DNA of 64,000 bases from Litoditis marina (lineage: Eukaryota > Nematoda > Chromadorea > Rhabditida > Rhabditidae), in the NCBI GenBank assembly GCA_964036275.1, contig OZ038439.1, positions 10,062,904 through 10,126,903 on the forward strand, written 5' to 3'. A model generated the notes under the pieces. It was not told the DNA's origin. It saw only the letters and a list, made by a program, of their open reading frames with translations, and did no database searches. Made by a program: the position numbers and the translations under genes. Each line of letters opens with the position of its first letter. Position 1 is the stretch's first letter. Below, in pieces: positions 11,818-24,024 of this stretch.

Positions 11818-14800
11818 TCAGAATAAGGTCTGTGAGACTGCGGTTCGAATTCGCTCAGACGAGAGAAGGTACACCAATCCTTTCATGTTTTGCATGAACG
11901 GGTTCGAAGCCGACACAAACCAGCAGATCCCAGGACGTGGACTGAAAACGTTGATTATTAACACACGCACAACTTGACCGACATTCACCGCACAAAGGGG
12001 GTTCAATGGCGCCAGTGATTCATGAGTTTGTCCCGAATGTAGTTTATCTGTTTTGTAATTCAAATATATAACGCGATTACACTTCAAATTGAAGGATTTT
12101 TTCTGCACGAATAATTTGAAAACCTTCATGGATTCTCATCCAACGCATTGCGGCCTTGACAAAAATGATGTGTGATGTTGGAGCTGTCAAACGGAAGTGG
12201 TAGCATATATTCAAGTGTGTCAATTCAGTTACTCTAGCAGGTTATTTGTTTTTATAATTCATGTTTAGTATTGGTATACGTTTGGTCTGTTATTTTTTTA
12301 CTGTTATATTTTTAACTTTCAAACAGCCATAACGAATTTGTTCGCGTATTATTATACTGTAACAGCTGATCCACTTTAGCTACAACTAACTATATTAATA
12401 ACATATAATATTTGTTGATTAATGTTTCTGTCATTCATGTCTTAGATATGTAACTATTACATGTAACACGGCGTGAAAACTGGACTAAACGTTTGCATTG
12501 GGTTGCCTTATGTGCGAAATCCACTCGCCGTTAGGAAGTATACACAGGGCACTAAACTGTTCCCTCATTTTAGAATGTAAAAAAAATGGAGAGGCGAAAA
12601 GTCATATAAATGCGACCCACACCAAACAAAACGTGTGTCTCACGAATGACCACGTCAGTATCACAGCCATGATACAGAAGGTTCGAGCAAACTGAATCTC
12701 TATTTTCCGGTCAGGCGTCAGAGCAGCTTCCGATCTCACCACAACATTGTACATCTTCAAGAACTGAAACGAAACAATGGATAATGATCCAATGGAAGTC
12801 AATTCAGCTACGCATAACAAAATAGTTCCTTTACCTACCAATGCAAGAAAATGTGTTGAAGACATAGCAATCATTTTCGAAAAGAAGAGATGATAAAAGT
12901 GATATCAAAGATGACGAACGTAGTCCTAATCACAAACACCAACAACGGATTCGTCACTACTGTTCTGTTCTTCGTGTTGCGTGAGTAAATTTTCCCAAAC
13001 CTCTATTTTGTTAGGTGTAAAACACTGTTTACCGTATGTGTGGCTGGCTCCACCGTGGAGTATCGCGAAAAAATCAACTTCAAGATTATCAAAATAGCAA
13101 GCGTGACCGAGAACAGCACGGAAAACATCTGGAAAACACGATAATACTGGAGTTATGTTAAAGCCGGATCAATTCGGTAGAACACAGTCTGACTATCAGT
13201 AGAACGGAAATGATGAATTATATATGAAGTCCCGAAAACGGTGTGAAGATTTACTACAATAAATATTAATGAGAATTTCACAAATAACGTTGTTGTTTCT
13301 TATCTTGTTATTCCCGGAGTCGAATGGAAAAAACTGGCACGTGTGAAAAATGAATTAGTATACTATCATGTTCGTTAAGAATACCAGACCATTAATTTTC
13401 ATGCATTTCGGTTTTTTGTGCGAAAAATAGGTGCGAATCATAATATAAGGCGGGGTCAATTAAAAAAATTTGGAAAGTCGCCGAAAACCAGGAAACGTAC
13501 CAAACGGCGCTCTAGGAAAAAACGGTCGACACGAGTGAGTGATTTGGCACAGAACTGGAATATTTTTCAAACGAAAGCGACTGCATGTCTGAATTGGGTG
13601 TGTTGCTTGATACTCGGGTTGTCAATAGTACAGTGAGAACAAGGATGAGTAGTGATCACTTTATTGCGAATCAACAACCGACAATGCATTCAAAATGTAC
13701 CTGATTTGACATCTTTCAAACTAAAAAAAGACATATGAGAAATTCCAAAGCTAAAAATTACCAGTTTGAAAAATGCTAAAAATAGACATCCAAGAAATTC
13801 CAAAGCTAAAAATTACCAGTCGAAAAATTCTGAAAATAGACATCTGACAAATTCCAAAGCTAAAAATTACTCGTTTGACAAATGCCAAGACATTGCTTCT
13901 TGCTTTGAAATTTGTCAAGTAATGGTGTGCCTCAATTATTAAATTTCAAAACACAAATTCTGTGATTGGCACATGCCAAAACGGCAATTTTAACAACCTA
14001 GCTTAAACAACATAAAAGTATTACGAAAAATAGATAAAAGCGAATTACAAACATAATAAATAATGGAACAACACATATGTTTCAAATATAGTTCAATTGG
14101 GATTATAAAAAGGTAGCTAGAGCTAAAGTGTTATGAAAAGCAAGCTACTTGAGATGTGGTTCGCCATAAAAAAAGTTAAGCTTGAGAACATTGATAATGT
14201 TTGAGTTAGCGAAACCGAAGAGCCTATTGTGAATGGGATTGCAGGTACATATTACATTTGCAAGGCTTTACGCTAACTCAGATAGAATGCTGAGAAGAGA
14301 AACTTGGCGGCTAGTAACCCACCCAAAGCGCTAGTAGCGGTTCGATCGAACAAAGGTCTGCTATTACCCATTTAAATTAGTAGTGACTTCATTTTCGATA
14401 GCCGTTTGGCAAACGGATACCAAGTTACTATTAACGGCTATAAAACAACTACCTCGAGTTCGCGAAAATGGAAAAATCACAAAATGCTACTAGTTTTCTA
14501 CCAAATTGCTAGCTAACCTACCACTACTAAACAGCTAGTAGCCGTTAGATCGGACCGCTACTGGTGATTAATTACTGTATATAAGAACCAGGTTAATCAA
14601 TGTGTTAATCTCTATTTTTTGAGCCAAAACCTCAGTTTAACAATAATTCGATCGCCCTCAACAACGGTGAAACGTAGAAATTATATCCATTCTAGCATTA
14701 CTTCGACGTGAAAATAGCAAATCCACTCCATTACAAAACAAACCTCAAAAGAATCCAGTTTGCTATTTTCAATCGAATTTAACAAAATTCCGTGAAAAAA

Positions 14801-17800
14801 AAAACTTATTAAAACAGATTTACGGAACTGTAAGTCAGAAATTGATTACTGATCTTGAGAGCATACCTATCACCTAGCAGAAACACAGAAAAAACAGCGT
14901 CAAAAATATTGAACAAAGTGAACTGTCCGGGCAGCGAGTGACAGACAAGCAGCTTGGTATCAATTCGAGTGGACTTCTTTTCGGCCGGAATAGCGAATGG
15001 GAATAATGCTTCGTCCGTATCTGAAACAGAAACTGTACTGAACAATAATGTCTGAATCAATACACATACACATTCTTCTTAACCCTACAAAACGAGACGC
15101 TCGGTGCGTGACCAAAATAACCTTATATTGGCGCGGTGCGCGGTTTGAGCATACATCAGAAAGTTTGTCCGAATGGCCATGGAAAATAGAGAAACGAGCT
15201 ACTTTTCTGCCATAAATGGGGGAACTTTTCTGTTTTCGATGCAAAATCATTAAATTTCACGCATTCAAGTACAAAAAGGACTCCTTCTTGTCGAATAGTT
15301 CGACCTCAACCTAACTGGTGTATGTATGAATTAGAGTAGTGTTTTCTACTCTATCCAAGTTTCCACGGCAATCCTCACAGAAAAATAGAAGAACTGAGCA
15401 TACACTGGTAAGGTTTGACTATTCGACAAAATTTTTGACAAACGAACAGATTTTGCCTCTCGCTTATCGCGTTTAAAACAGTTTTCGCTTTAAAAATGAT
15501 CGGAAGCTCCAGGAATAGGAAGAAATGAGCATCGGTCGACGCAATAAGTACGGAGTAGTTTAGCTGTGGTTCGAGTTAATATTAACTGTGGCATTGTTCA
15601 TTCAAATTCAGCCCACATATGATTGAAATTTGCTAAAATAGGCGAACAACATTTTGAGTTGAGTGTAAGGAGCTTGTGACCCCGAAAGTACCAAACCTTT
15701 TATAGTTTGAGTCATTTTTTGTTGGCCGATTTCGGTGGGAGCCAACTTGGAGATTTTAGTGGGAGCCAATTAGCTATTCAATTCTCTGCTATACCAGTTA
15801 AGGGAAGGGATCGTGTCAGTAAACATTTTGATTAAGATTTTGACCTCCACCGGTTCGGCCTTACTCGTAGCTCAGTGAGGTGGTCCGATTAACCCTAAAA
15901 ACCGGCTCTATTCGCATTGATAAGCTGTATTGTTTTTTTCAAATGATAGGATAAGTTGTTTTTCGAATCCAAAACCACGTTATTTCTCAATAGTCACATT
16001 GTACACTGATATTATAGTACATGATGGCGACTTTTTCTCTCAACGTAAAATAACATATCCCAGCTGAGAAACTGAATGCTTAAAAGACCTGACACCATGG
16101 GACGGGTAAAATACCCCGTCGAAGTGGTGTAGACCCATGCACATTTTTGCCCTATTTCTAGAAGTTACGCTCATTTTTACAAACGAGAACAGTTCGACAC
16201 ACGATACACGAGAAATGTACTCACTTTTCAGAAGTATAATGCCAGTTTTCAGAGTTATACACGTTCATTTTAGTTGTACTGGCACTTATCTATTTTACCT
16301 ATGCCTGCCACCTGAGAAACGGTGGAAATCTGAACGAGAAATAAAGTATGAAAAACTTCGGTGACTATTTATGCTGTTCCTTTCATCAAATAACTTTTTA
16401 GGTGTCTGTCATAGTGTCATCCTGGGTTCGCTCTCGGGCAAAGCTGACGGAATCAATAACAAGAAAACGGAAGAAGATTCTGGGATTCCCGAGACCCGTC
16501 CCAAAAGTGCTTCATGTCTTCCCACTTCGCTGCTGTTTGTTTAGCTCCATATTCCCTTGGACATACTTTGTAGTGTAGTGTGTGAGTTTTCATACAAAAT
16601 ATAAGAAAAAGTAGAGTTACGAGGCGATCTAAATATGTTTTTTTAGTTAGTTAATGATCTCTTTTCGTGTTAAAAATTAGGGTTTGAAACGTTCCAAACA
16701 ATATTTAGGCTTTTGGAAAATGTTGACATGATATTTTCGTGTTTTGGAACATTTCAAATGTCGATGTAGCTTTTAGCATCGTTCAAATGTCTGGTTCCCA
16801 GTTCCAACTGTTCTAATGTGCCAGAATTTTCTATTTCCGTTCGGAAAGGTTTCGAGAATATAGGGATTTGGAACAAGACAAACTAATTTTATGATTTTGA
16901 TAAATGCTGAATATTCCCCTTTCCTTTTTGAAACATTGCCTAATTTATGTTTTCTAGAAAGGTTTGAACAACATAGGGGTTTGAAATTTGTTTTCTCAGA
17001 ATGTATGTATTTGACACTTTTCAAATCATCACTTTTCCATTTGGAAACTCTTGGAAGTAGTAATATTGTAGGTGCTTGAACCATGTCTCTTGGAATATAG
17101 GTTTTTGACACTTTTCAAATCATCACTTTTCCATTTGGAAACTCTTGGAAGTAGTAATATTGTAGGTGCTTGAACCATGTCTCTTGGAATATAGGTTTTT
17201 GACACTTTTCAAATCATCACTTTTCCATTTGGAAACTCTTGGAAGTAGTAATATTGTAGGTGCTTGAACCATGTCTCTTGGAATATAGGTTTTTGACACT
17301 TTTCAAATCATCACTTTTCCATTTGGAAACTCTTGGAAGTAGTAATATTGTAGGTGCTTGAACCATGTCTCTTGGAATATAGGTTTTTGACACTTTTCAA
17401 ATCATCACTTTTCCATTTGAAAAACTCTTGGAAGTAGTAATATTGTAGGTGCTTGAACCATGTCTCTTGGAATATAGGTTTTTGACACATTTCAAATAAT
17501 TACTTTTCCATTTGGAAACTTTTGAAGTAGCAGTATATCTGTTTGAAATGTGTGAGATGTTTATTCTTGTGATAATCGTGTTGTACTTTGATCAGTTTGT
17601 CATAATGTGATAATAAATGTTCCTCAACAATGTGTTTGTTTTTAAGTTCAAAATTATGGTTCCGGCTTTTAAAATCTTCCATAGTTGAAAGTGGGTGGCA
17701 ATTGCAGAGACAGAAAACTACCACCGTATCCGAGTGATTTCGGGCGACACGGCCTCCTCATTTGGCACAAAACAGCGATATTTTTCACGAAGTACCAAAA

Positions 17801-19958
17801 TACAGAAAATTTGGCACGTTTCCTGGTTTTCGGCGACTTTCCAAATTTTTTTAATTGACCCCGCCTTATATGGTAGTTCACTTCAGTGGATTTCTCGCAG
17901 TGTAGTATACGAGACGAGATTCAGATGGACTCGCACATTCCAACGTGTTTTATTCACATCTACTTACAAATGTTCACTCAAAAATACATACATAGGACAA
18001 TGTTCGTATTTATCAAATTTACCAGAATACTCGGCGAAAGATAAAAAAACTTCAAAATGTCCCATTCTCATGTAAAAATATGTTTTTAACCTCAATATAA
18101 AACTGGTTGGAGTATACAACCGACACAATCCGATTTGTGGTCACAATTATCCATTCGTTGTATACACCCAAATAGATGTTGCAGCCATCCACATAGTAGA
18201 GCGCAACCACGGCGAGGGCAAACACTTCCAGGACAGTAGCGATGACAATCACAGTTTTGACGGTGAAATAATGAAGGAGGCTGCAACAGTTTTTATATAT
18301 TCACGTGTTTCTGACAACGTGAGCAAAAACACATTTGTATTATTAGACGTGGGCAATCTCTCGTGAATCCATGAGATTATCTTATGAACAATATATAGTC
18401 TACGTATGATGTGAATGTATCGATCCATACTCCATACGACCATACGCTAGCACATGTTGCGCTTTCAATGAATACGCTATACTTGAACTCTTCAGCAGAA
18501 CAAAAAGTCTAATTCTGAGTACGTGTGCTAGAAGATCCCGGCACCTCCATTCCATCATGCGTGTCTCGCCCTGCCTCACTATTTCTCGTCTCTTACATCC
18601 CGGCGGAATGTAAGAGCAGAGAATTGGCGTATGTTTTAGGAGACGCAGGATCTGATGAAGGTGCCGGGATCTTCTAACACGACTACTCTGAAGCCTGAAC
18701 GCTAGTAGATACGCGAGAAAGAAACCCAATGTTGATATCAACTAGGAAATCTACTAGCGTTTCGGGTTACGGTAGCTGAAGTATTGACGCGGGCCAGGTT
18801 TGTTTTGAACTTTTCATATTGAACATTAGAAACTTAATAAATTAAGCGTTTACCAAAAATAAAGTAGTCAAACTAATTACTTTTGTAATAGTTCAACATT
18901 TATTGCCAACTGGTACAACTGTCATTGATTATGGAATCGCTGAATACAATTTGTTGACTTGTCGTTACTGGAATACAGCTGCCTTATAAACGCCAGAGTG
19001 TCGTATCTAGTACAGGTCACGCAAATGCCGCAAGCGTGGGAATATACCATATAGCCGCGTGAATACCGTAAGACCTTGGAAAACTACTGGATTATTTTCC
19101 AGAGCTAGCGTATCTACTAGCGTTCAGGCTTCAGAGTACTCTGGTGCAGTTATGAGAACTGCCTCGCCAACCGTATTTCCGAATAGACTGTGTTGCTCGC
19201 TCGCACTTACTGTCGAAATGTGAGCGCAAGAACATGGGAATAATAGTTTCACAAACGCCATTTGGAAAGCGATGATGGTGAAGTTGACTTCAAAAAGTTC
19301 AACTCAACGTGCTCTTATTTTAAAACTCATTCACTCTAAAGTTTGCTCATGTACGAATGGAACGAATTATGTTTTTACCTTGGTTTGTACAGAGCCACCA
19401 TGTGTGTAGTTGCCAAGAGCGGGTACAACAAATGTGTTACAAAAAAGGAATACAGAATCATGAACGCGAAAGGAGCAACTTCTGGGCAAACTGAAAAGTG
19501 AATATGGCTATAATATTGGATACCCAGATTTCACAGCAACAATATTAAACTTTGAATACGTTGTTTGTAACATCACGTCACAAAAATTACATATCAAATT
19601 GTGTGTCTAACTACAAACTAAAAGCATTTGTTGTTGATCGGCTGAGTGATCATGTTAAGGTTACCTCCGTTATTATTACCAACTGCTTTTACGACAATCT
19701 CCGGGAGCAAATCAAAGTCATACATTAGCTTTTCAAATTATTACCTATCCATGGACGTCCAATCAGCTCACTTGTATACTGGACCGAAATTTTGAATATC
19801 AAGTATAATGCTTCGGTGAAAATCAATAGACCGATCACTATAGCTGTTGCATTTTTCCGTAACGGAATTTTACGAGCGATGGAGATCACAATTGTAATGT
19901 CAACCACAAGTAGACATGTGAGCCAAACAATCGAGCAGACTGTATAGAAAGTGGACAT
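11818..19958 (-). CDS. 7TM serpentine chemoreceptor copy C with 5-kb intron
   Basis: Six exons give 292 aa: 19958-19745 (starts MSTFYTV, TM1-TM2), 19490-19379 (TM3, CPEVAPFAFM), 18280-18091 (TM4, FTVKTVIVI ... DGCNIY), 13128-13033 (TM5, MFSVLFSVTLAILIILK), 12763-12621 (FLKMYNVVVRSEAAL ... FARTFCIMAV, TM6) and 11941-11818 (TM7, SNPFMQNMKGLVYLLSSERIR, stop TGA). Exon lengths 214/112/190/96/143/124 match copies A, B and D where comparable, and all phases agree. The odd point is intron 3 (13129-18090, about 5 kb), which holds a 94-bp minisatellite, MITEs and an orphan exon-like ORF. The matching introns of A and B are about 350 and 640 bp. Either the intron expanded, or the 5' and 3' halves are now separate fragments; the sequence alone cannot decide. 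Likely role: membrane chemosensory receptor. Confidence 0.65.
13441..13502 (+). repeat. dispersed repeat, partner of 17812-17875
   Basis: A block starting GGCGGGGTCAATTAAAAAAA and continuing through AGTCGCCGAAAACCAGGAAACG recurs inverted at 17812-17875. Both copies lie in the long intron of receptor copy C, so this intron carries a self-complementary pair about 4.3 kb apart. Confidence 0.7.
13731..13895. repeat. 54-55 bp tandem repeat, three copies
   Basis: Three successive units share AAATTCCAAAGCTAAAAATTAC, each followed by a variable CAG/CTCG...GAAAAAT...AGACAT linker. Located in intron 3 of receptor copy C. Confidence 0.8.
14300..14562. repeat. imperfect fold-back sequence
   Basis: CTAGTAGCGGTTCGATCGAAC near 14331 is matched in inverted form by GTTAGATCGGACCGCTACTGG near 14540, with further CTAGTAG motifs in both arms. 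Looks like a decayed inverted-repeat element within the long intron. Confidence 0.5.
14874..15020 (-). other. orphan exon-like ORF in intron of receptor copy C
   Basis: A minus-strand stretch has a strong acceptor (GTTTCTGTTTCAG), about 48 open codons (DTDEALFPFAIPAEKKSTR ... QFTLFNIFDAVFSVFLL) and a usable donor at CTGCTAG|GTGATA or a few bases later. Its phase (in 1, out 1 or 2) does not fit copy C, so it is not one of that gene's exons. No other exon of the same gene was found nearby. It could be a remnant of a different gene or chance. Confidence 0.25.
15285..15431. mobile_element. short inverted-repeat element (MITE-like)
   Basis: About 147 bp bounded by imperfect inverted repeats of about 35 bp: TTGTCGAATAGT..GACCT..ACTGGTGTATG at the left and CATACACTGGTAAGGTTTGACTATTCGACAA at the right. 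Confidence 0.7.
17011..17520. repeat. 94-bp minisatellite, about 5.5 copies
   Basis: The unit begins TTGACACTTTTCAAATCATC and ends TCTCTTGGAATATAGGTTT. Copies start near 17011, 17105, 17199, 17293, 17387 and 17482 (the last partial). The period is exactly 94 bp, then 95 after a one-base insertion in the fifth copy, and full copies are almost identical. Located in intron 3 of receptor copy C. Short ORFs across it are artefacts. Confidence 0.95.
17812..17875 (-). repeat. dispersed repeat, inverted partner of 13441-13502
   Basis: Reverse complement of the GGCGGGGTCAATTAAAAAAA block at 13441, with about 60 bp matching. Confidence 0.7.
18513..18691. mobile_element. fold-back element, CTAGAAGATCCCGG family, copy 1
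   Basis: About 178 bp. Terminal inverted repeats run TTCTGAGTA...GTGCTAGAAGATCCCGG and the reverse. An inner stem is built from CTCGTCTCTTACATCCCGGC / GGAATGTAAGAGCAGAGAA. Related copies lie at 33306-33481 and 38404-38571, with a partial copy at 37384-37440. It overlaps the non-coding side of receptor copy C intron 2. Confidence 0.8.
18684..19138. mobile_element. inverted-repeat element with perfect 31-bp ends
   Basis: The 31 bases at 18684-18714 (core GCCTGAACGCTAGTAGATAC) are repeated in perfect inverted form at 19108-19138. A third partial copy (TCTACTAGCGTTTCGGGTTA) lies near 18752. The left arm overlaps the right end of the neighbouring fold-back element, suggesting one inserted into the other. 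No transposase is present. Confidence 0.75.
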
Positions 19959-22830
19959 TACTCCTCAACAGGAATAGTTCGATGTTCAGTTGCCAATCTC
20001 CGTATTTTCGGTCATGCTTTTTTTGTTCTCACATTACTTCAAAAAATTCCTGTAAAACAATGTGAAGAAATTAAAAAAAACTGGTTGGAAATTGCACCGT
20101 CGGAGTGCTTCATTCTTTTTCTTTTGACTAATTCTCGAGAGACTCTGAGCTATCAAAGCTCACACTGAAAAGTTAACAATTTACTTTACAAATATCGAAA
20201 ACGTCGTGATAATATCCAAAATGTTTAAATACTCAATTGTTTCTATTCAATACAGAGAAAAACACCGAACCACAAGGCTTGTTGAAAAAACCTACACTGA
20301 GTTTGAGTTAGCATTATCGTTATATCAGAAAAAATAATCGCAATTACCACTCAACGGATTTTGGTCGATTTGTCATGAGAAATGGAGGAATGTACAGGAA
20401 TTTCAAATACCCTCGTGATCCTGATCAGGTGTATCCGCGATGCTGCCCCGATACGGTAATTCGGTGTTCTCCGTCCAATCTCACACGCGACATGACACAT
20501 GCTGTTGGTTTCGAACTATTCGACTATTAGTATAAAAAACGAGTGTCAAGAAAGTGAAGATTGGTTCTGGAGATCACATTAAAAATTCAAAACAGGTCCA
20601 ATAAACGGATATATTGAGAGAAAGGCCAAGCTCGCGTGTTTGAAATATTGTAAAAAATCTAGCTAGATTTGTTTGTACTGTATTTAGATGTTTCATCATC
20701 GGTAATGAGTAATATTCGTGATACTTTGTTTAATTTTTGACAAAGCTAGAACAGCAGTGAGCATTGGGATAACTCAAAACTATACTAGCAGATTATTGCA
20801 AATGTTTCCGCTCAAGACGGGAGTCGAACCTCAATCCGTTTTCACTAGAACAGAAATTGTATCCACTGTGCCACTCAGACATGTGGATGCAAATGAAAAC
20901 TAGGCTGTACGCGCAATCGAGTTCTGAGCTGAGAAGTTTAGGAATCAATTTCACGTGATTCTCCTTTTTTCATTTTCATTTTCATTTTCATTTTTTTTTG
21001 TAGCCGCCGCCGTCCCGTTACGGGAGTGATTTTTGCGAGGCGTTTACCCTTTCAACTCACGTGAACTGGGTCTTTTTGAACTCAAACTTACATATCGTGG
21101 AGATGTATGCCCTTTCATTACTCACTGCAAAGTTCTCGGAAAAGGGTTGACAAATTACGAGAGAACTGGCAAAAAACTTTTTAAAACGTGAGAACAAAAA
21201 CTGTTCTGCGGAGCTCTCTGCGCTGCGCACGATTTTGAACAATGGGAAGAAAAGCTTGTACATTGTTCACAAACGTTGCGTTTTATTTGCCCACACAACT
21301 ACGAACCTCAAAGGGATTTCTTCAATTTGTTGATTTGAGTTATCAGTAGACATGTTATGGTAATGAAAAATGAACGAAACAGTAGGAATTAGTGAAAACT
21401 CTGCGTTTTTGAGCAAACTTTAGTACGGCAACGACGCGGAAGCCACGGCACGTACCACATTCTCAAGGAATTGTAACAAATCACACAAATTGTCCGCCAA
21501 ACGTCCGTAAAACATATCATGAAAATTATCACGTGACAGTTTACATGTTTAAATGTGTTTTAGTTATCTATACCACTTTTTGGTTTCAAAGGCACGGTCC
21601 TCGCTAACACAAAAACACGAAAAGTATTTTTTAACTGAAATTTTCTGTTTTTTAGATATATATGTGTTATATTCACCACTTGAACACAAAAACATTAGAT
21701 AATTTCTGATATTATTCGTTTCGTGAGAACTTAACTTGAAAATGTACTGTAGCAAGGTATTTTCCAAATGGTACGCAGGCTTGCGTCAGCCCGCGCACTT
21801 CTACAGTAACCCGCAAGAAAACTGAATCATATCGCAACAAAAAAATTAGGCGTGGAAAACGCTTTCAAGGGAATCTGTTAATTCGAGAAAATTGTGATCA
21901 GAACATGATAAAATATTGAACAATCATCACTCAATTTACGTAATGACCATTTGGTCACTGAGAAACACGTATAATTGCGATTTGCTTCCTGGAATTCAAT
22001 GCTCAACTTATTCAGGATCAGGGAGAATCACAGCTTTTATGTATAGCTGGAATACACACCATAATTCTCCAATTAAAGATGGTTTACTGCTCAAGTTGGG
22101 AGTCTATCCCGCAACCATTCTCTTCAACAGCAAATGGCTGTACACTAGGCTATCTACATAGATGCTCCATCTCGAGTAGACCGCGTAATATTGCTAGGAA
22201 CTAACAAAAATATTGACAATAAAAAACAAATGATAGATATATCTTCATTGATACACAAATTAGACGGTTTTCTTCAATATCTATACATCAATGCAGGTGA
22301 TGACGTCTTTGCCGAACAGCTCCGAAGCACCTAGAAAACATACTCTGCGGTATAAATCAATTGAGAACCATCTTCAATTTGGATCTGAGCCAAGATATAA
22401 ACCGCGAGCTTGCAGCAAAACAGCTACGAATAATCTGCCAATAACGTAGGTTAAATGAAAATATTTACAGTACACTTTTGGTATTTCCAAATGTGTAACA
22501 ATAACATTGATGAACTGCTGACATCAACTTAAGCTGCCTGGGAAAAATTTGGACAAGCACAAATTCTGTTCTGGTGAAAATTAGGTTTGGCATTCTACTT
22601 CACATCGAATTTAGCAAAAAAAAGATAAGAAATATGTTGTTACAACCCTATGAGTATTCTCTAAGAACTACAGCCAATTTTTTGGTTCAAATCATGAATA
22701 TGCAACGTCAGAGTATCCTCTTGGATTCGATGAAGGAGCCCGTTTTCCAGGGACCAGAAAAAAAGCCGCAATAACGGGTACCCAAAAATAATAACCCTTC
22801 ACAATAAAAAAACTCACTGATATAAAACAA
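19959..22830. other. intergenic, no gene recognised
   Basis: About 2.9 kb upstream of receptor copy C. It holds a short TTTTCA-type simple repeat near 20970-20995 and a decayed tRNA-like sequence at 20811-20882. ORFs are short and unremarkable. Confidence 0.5.
20811..20882 (-). other. decayed tRNA-like sequence
   Basis: On the minus strand an A-box-like TGGCACAGTGG is followed about 35 bases later by a B-box-like GGTTCGACTCC. The T stem does not pair well (TGAGG against CCCGT) and the acceptor arms do not pair, so this is not a functional tRNA gene. It may be a tRNA pseudogene or a distant relative of the tRNA-like elements near 42-63 kb. Confidence 0.4.
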
Positions 22831-24024
22831 CTAGGAGATGGAAGAGAGCAGTAGGCCAAAAAAAATCGGCGAATACGATCCAGGGCCGATTACCCTTTCG
22901 AAAAAATGCCGAGTCCTGCTCCTGCAAAATCACATTCAATTTGAAAAGGCAAATAGGATAGAGCTATATTCCGAAATTGAACCTTTGTCAAGATTCTTCA
23001 TACGCCAGTAAGTAAGCGGAATAGTCACAAGAAGTCAAAACACTACTTTTTCGCCAATATCGCGATCAATTTGACTATTTTTGATGCAAAATTCATAACT
23101 TTCAGATGTAACCTTACTACTGTGTGATTTTTGATCATTATATAGCACTTTTCTTGACACTTGTGAGTAGTACAACCACTATTCATCAAAGTTTTCCGAA
23201 TTTATAAAAACGGGCCCCTGTTTGACAAGAATCATGGAAAATTGACTATTTTGAATGGAAAGAATGGAGTTACACGCATTAAAATCGAAAACGAGTAATT
23301 TTTGATGAAACAGTCACGAATTACTGGTGCGGGAGTGGAACATAGAATATAAATAGTGGGAAACCTCACTTATCATTCATCCGGAACATCGGAACGACGT
23401 TAGCAATATATCCTTCCGTGTTGGATGTGTCCAGTGCCTGAAAACCACACAACTTGACCAAAATTGTGTCAGTTCTTGTTGATTTACGTAGAATTAGTGG
23501 ATGAATTGATTGATTGCATTATAGTATTTAAAAACAGCTTGTGACACAAATAAATTTGCTCCACGGAATATAGCACAGTTTGTTCAACTTGATAGTTTGA
23601 AGTTTTGATAAGAAAAACGTTTTTTTTTTTTCTGTATTCGAATCATGGATCTACAAATATATCTGACTCACGTAAATTTCATAAAGAATTACTCGCCTGA
23701 ATGGCATCTTGCAGATAGGATCCATTATAACCGCTGGCAGCCCATATGTACTCACACTGAAAAATCGAAGTGTTCCAATGAGAATTCACGATAAAATATT
23801 ATAACACCTGAACAAACTATCCTACAAAAGGTACACGGATATATTATCGTGTGATGCCGGCGGGACACCCGACCAATGGCACATTTGAAATTCAGTGCCA
23901 TTTACCTGAAAACACTGTTGTATGAAGAAAACAATCGAAATGTGTCCAGTATGTAGTAAAAAAAATCCTCTTCATTGCTGGAAAAACGCACGCGCATAAT
24001 CCATGTACCAGGCAAAATCAATAC
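22831..24024 (-). CDS. unrecognised gene, 3' part (five exons)
   Basis: Five minus-strand exons join in one frame: 24024-23992 (VLILPGTWIMR), 23905-23837 (VNGTEFQMCHWSGVPPASHD...), 23756-23697 (CEYIWAASGYNGSYLQ...), 23437-23370 (ALDTSNTEGYIANVV...) and 22921-22831 (ends PIFFGLLLSSIS, stop TAG). Phases are 0, 0, 0, then 2 at the last junction. Acceptors are good (CTACAG, TTTTCAG, TTTTTCAG, TTTTCAG, TTTTGCAG). The intron after the third exon starts with GC (CAG|GCGAGT), a known rare donor class. The product has three N-glycosylation motifs (NGT, NIS, NGS) and ends in a short hydrophobic tail, so it may be secreted or membrane/GPI-attached. I recognise no family. The upstream exons were not found; the gene may be longer or broken. 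Confidence 0.5.
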
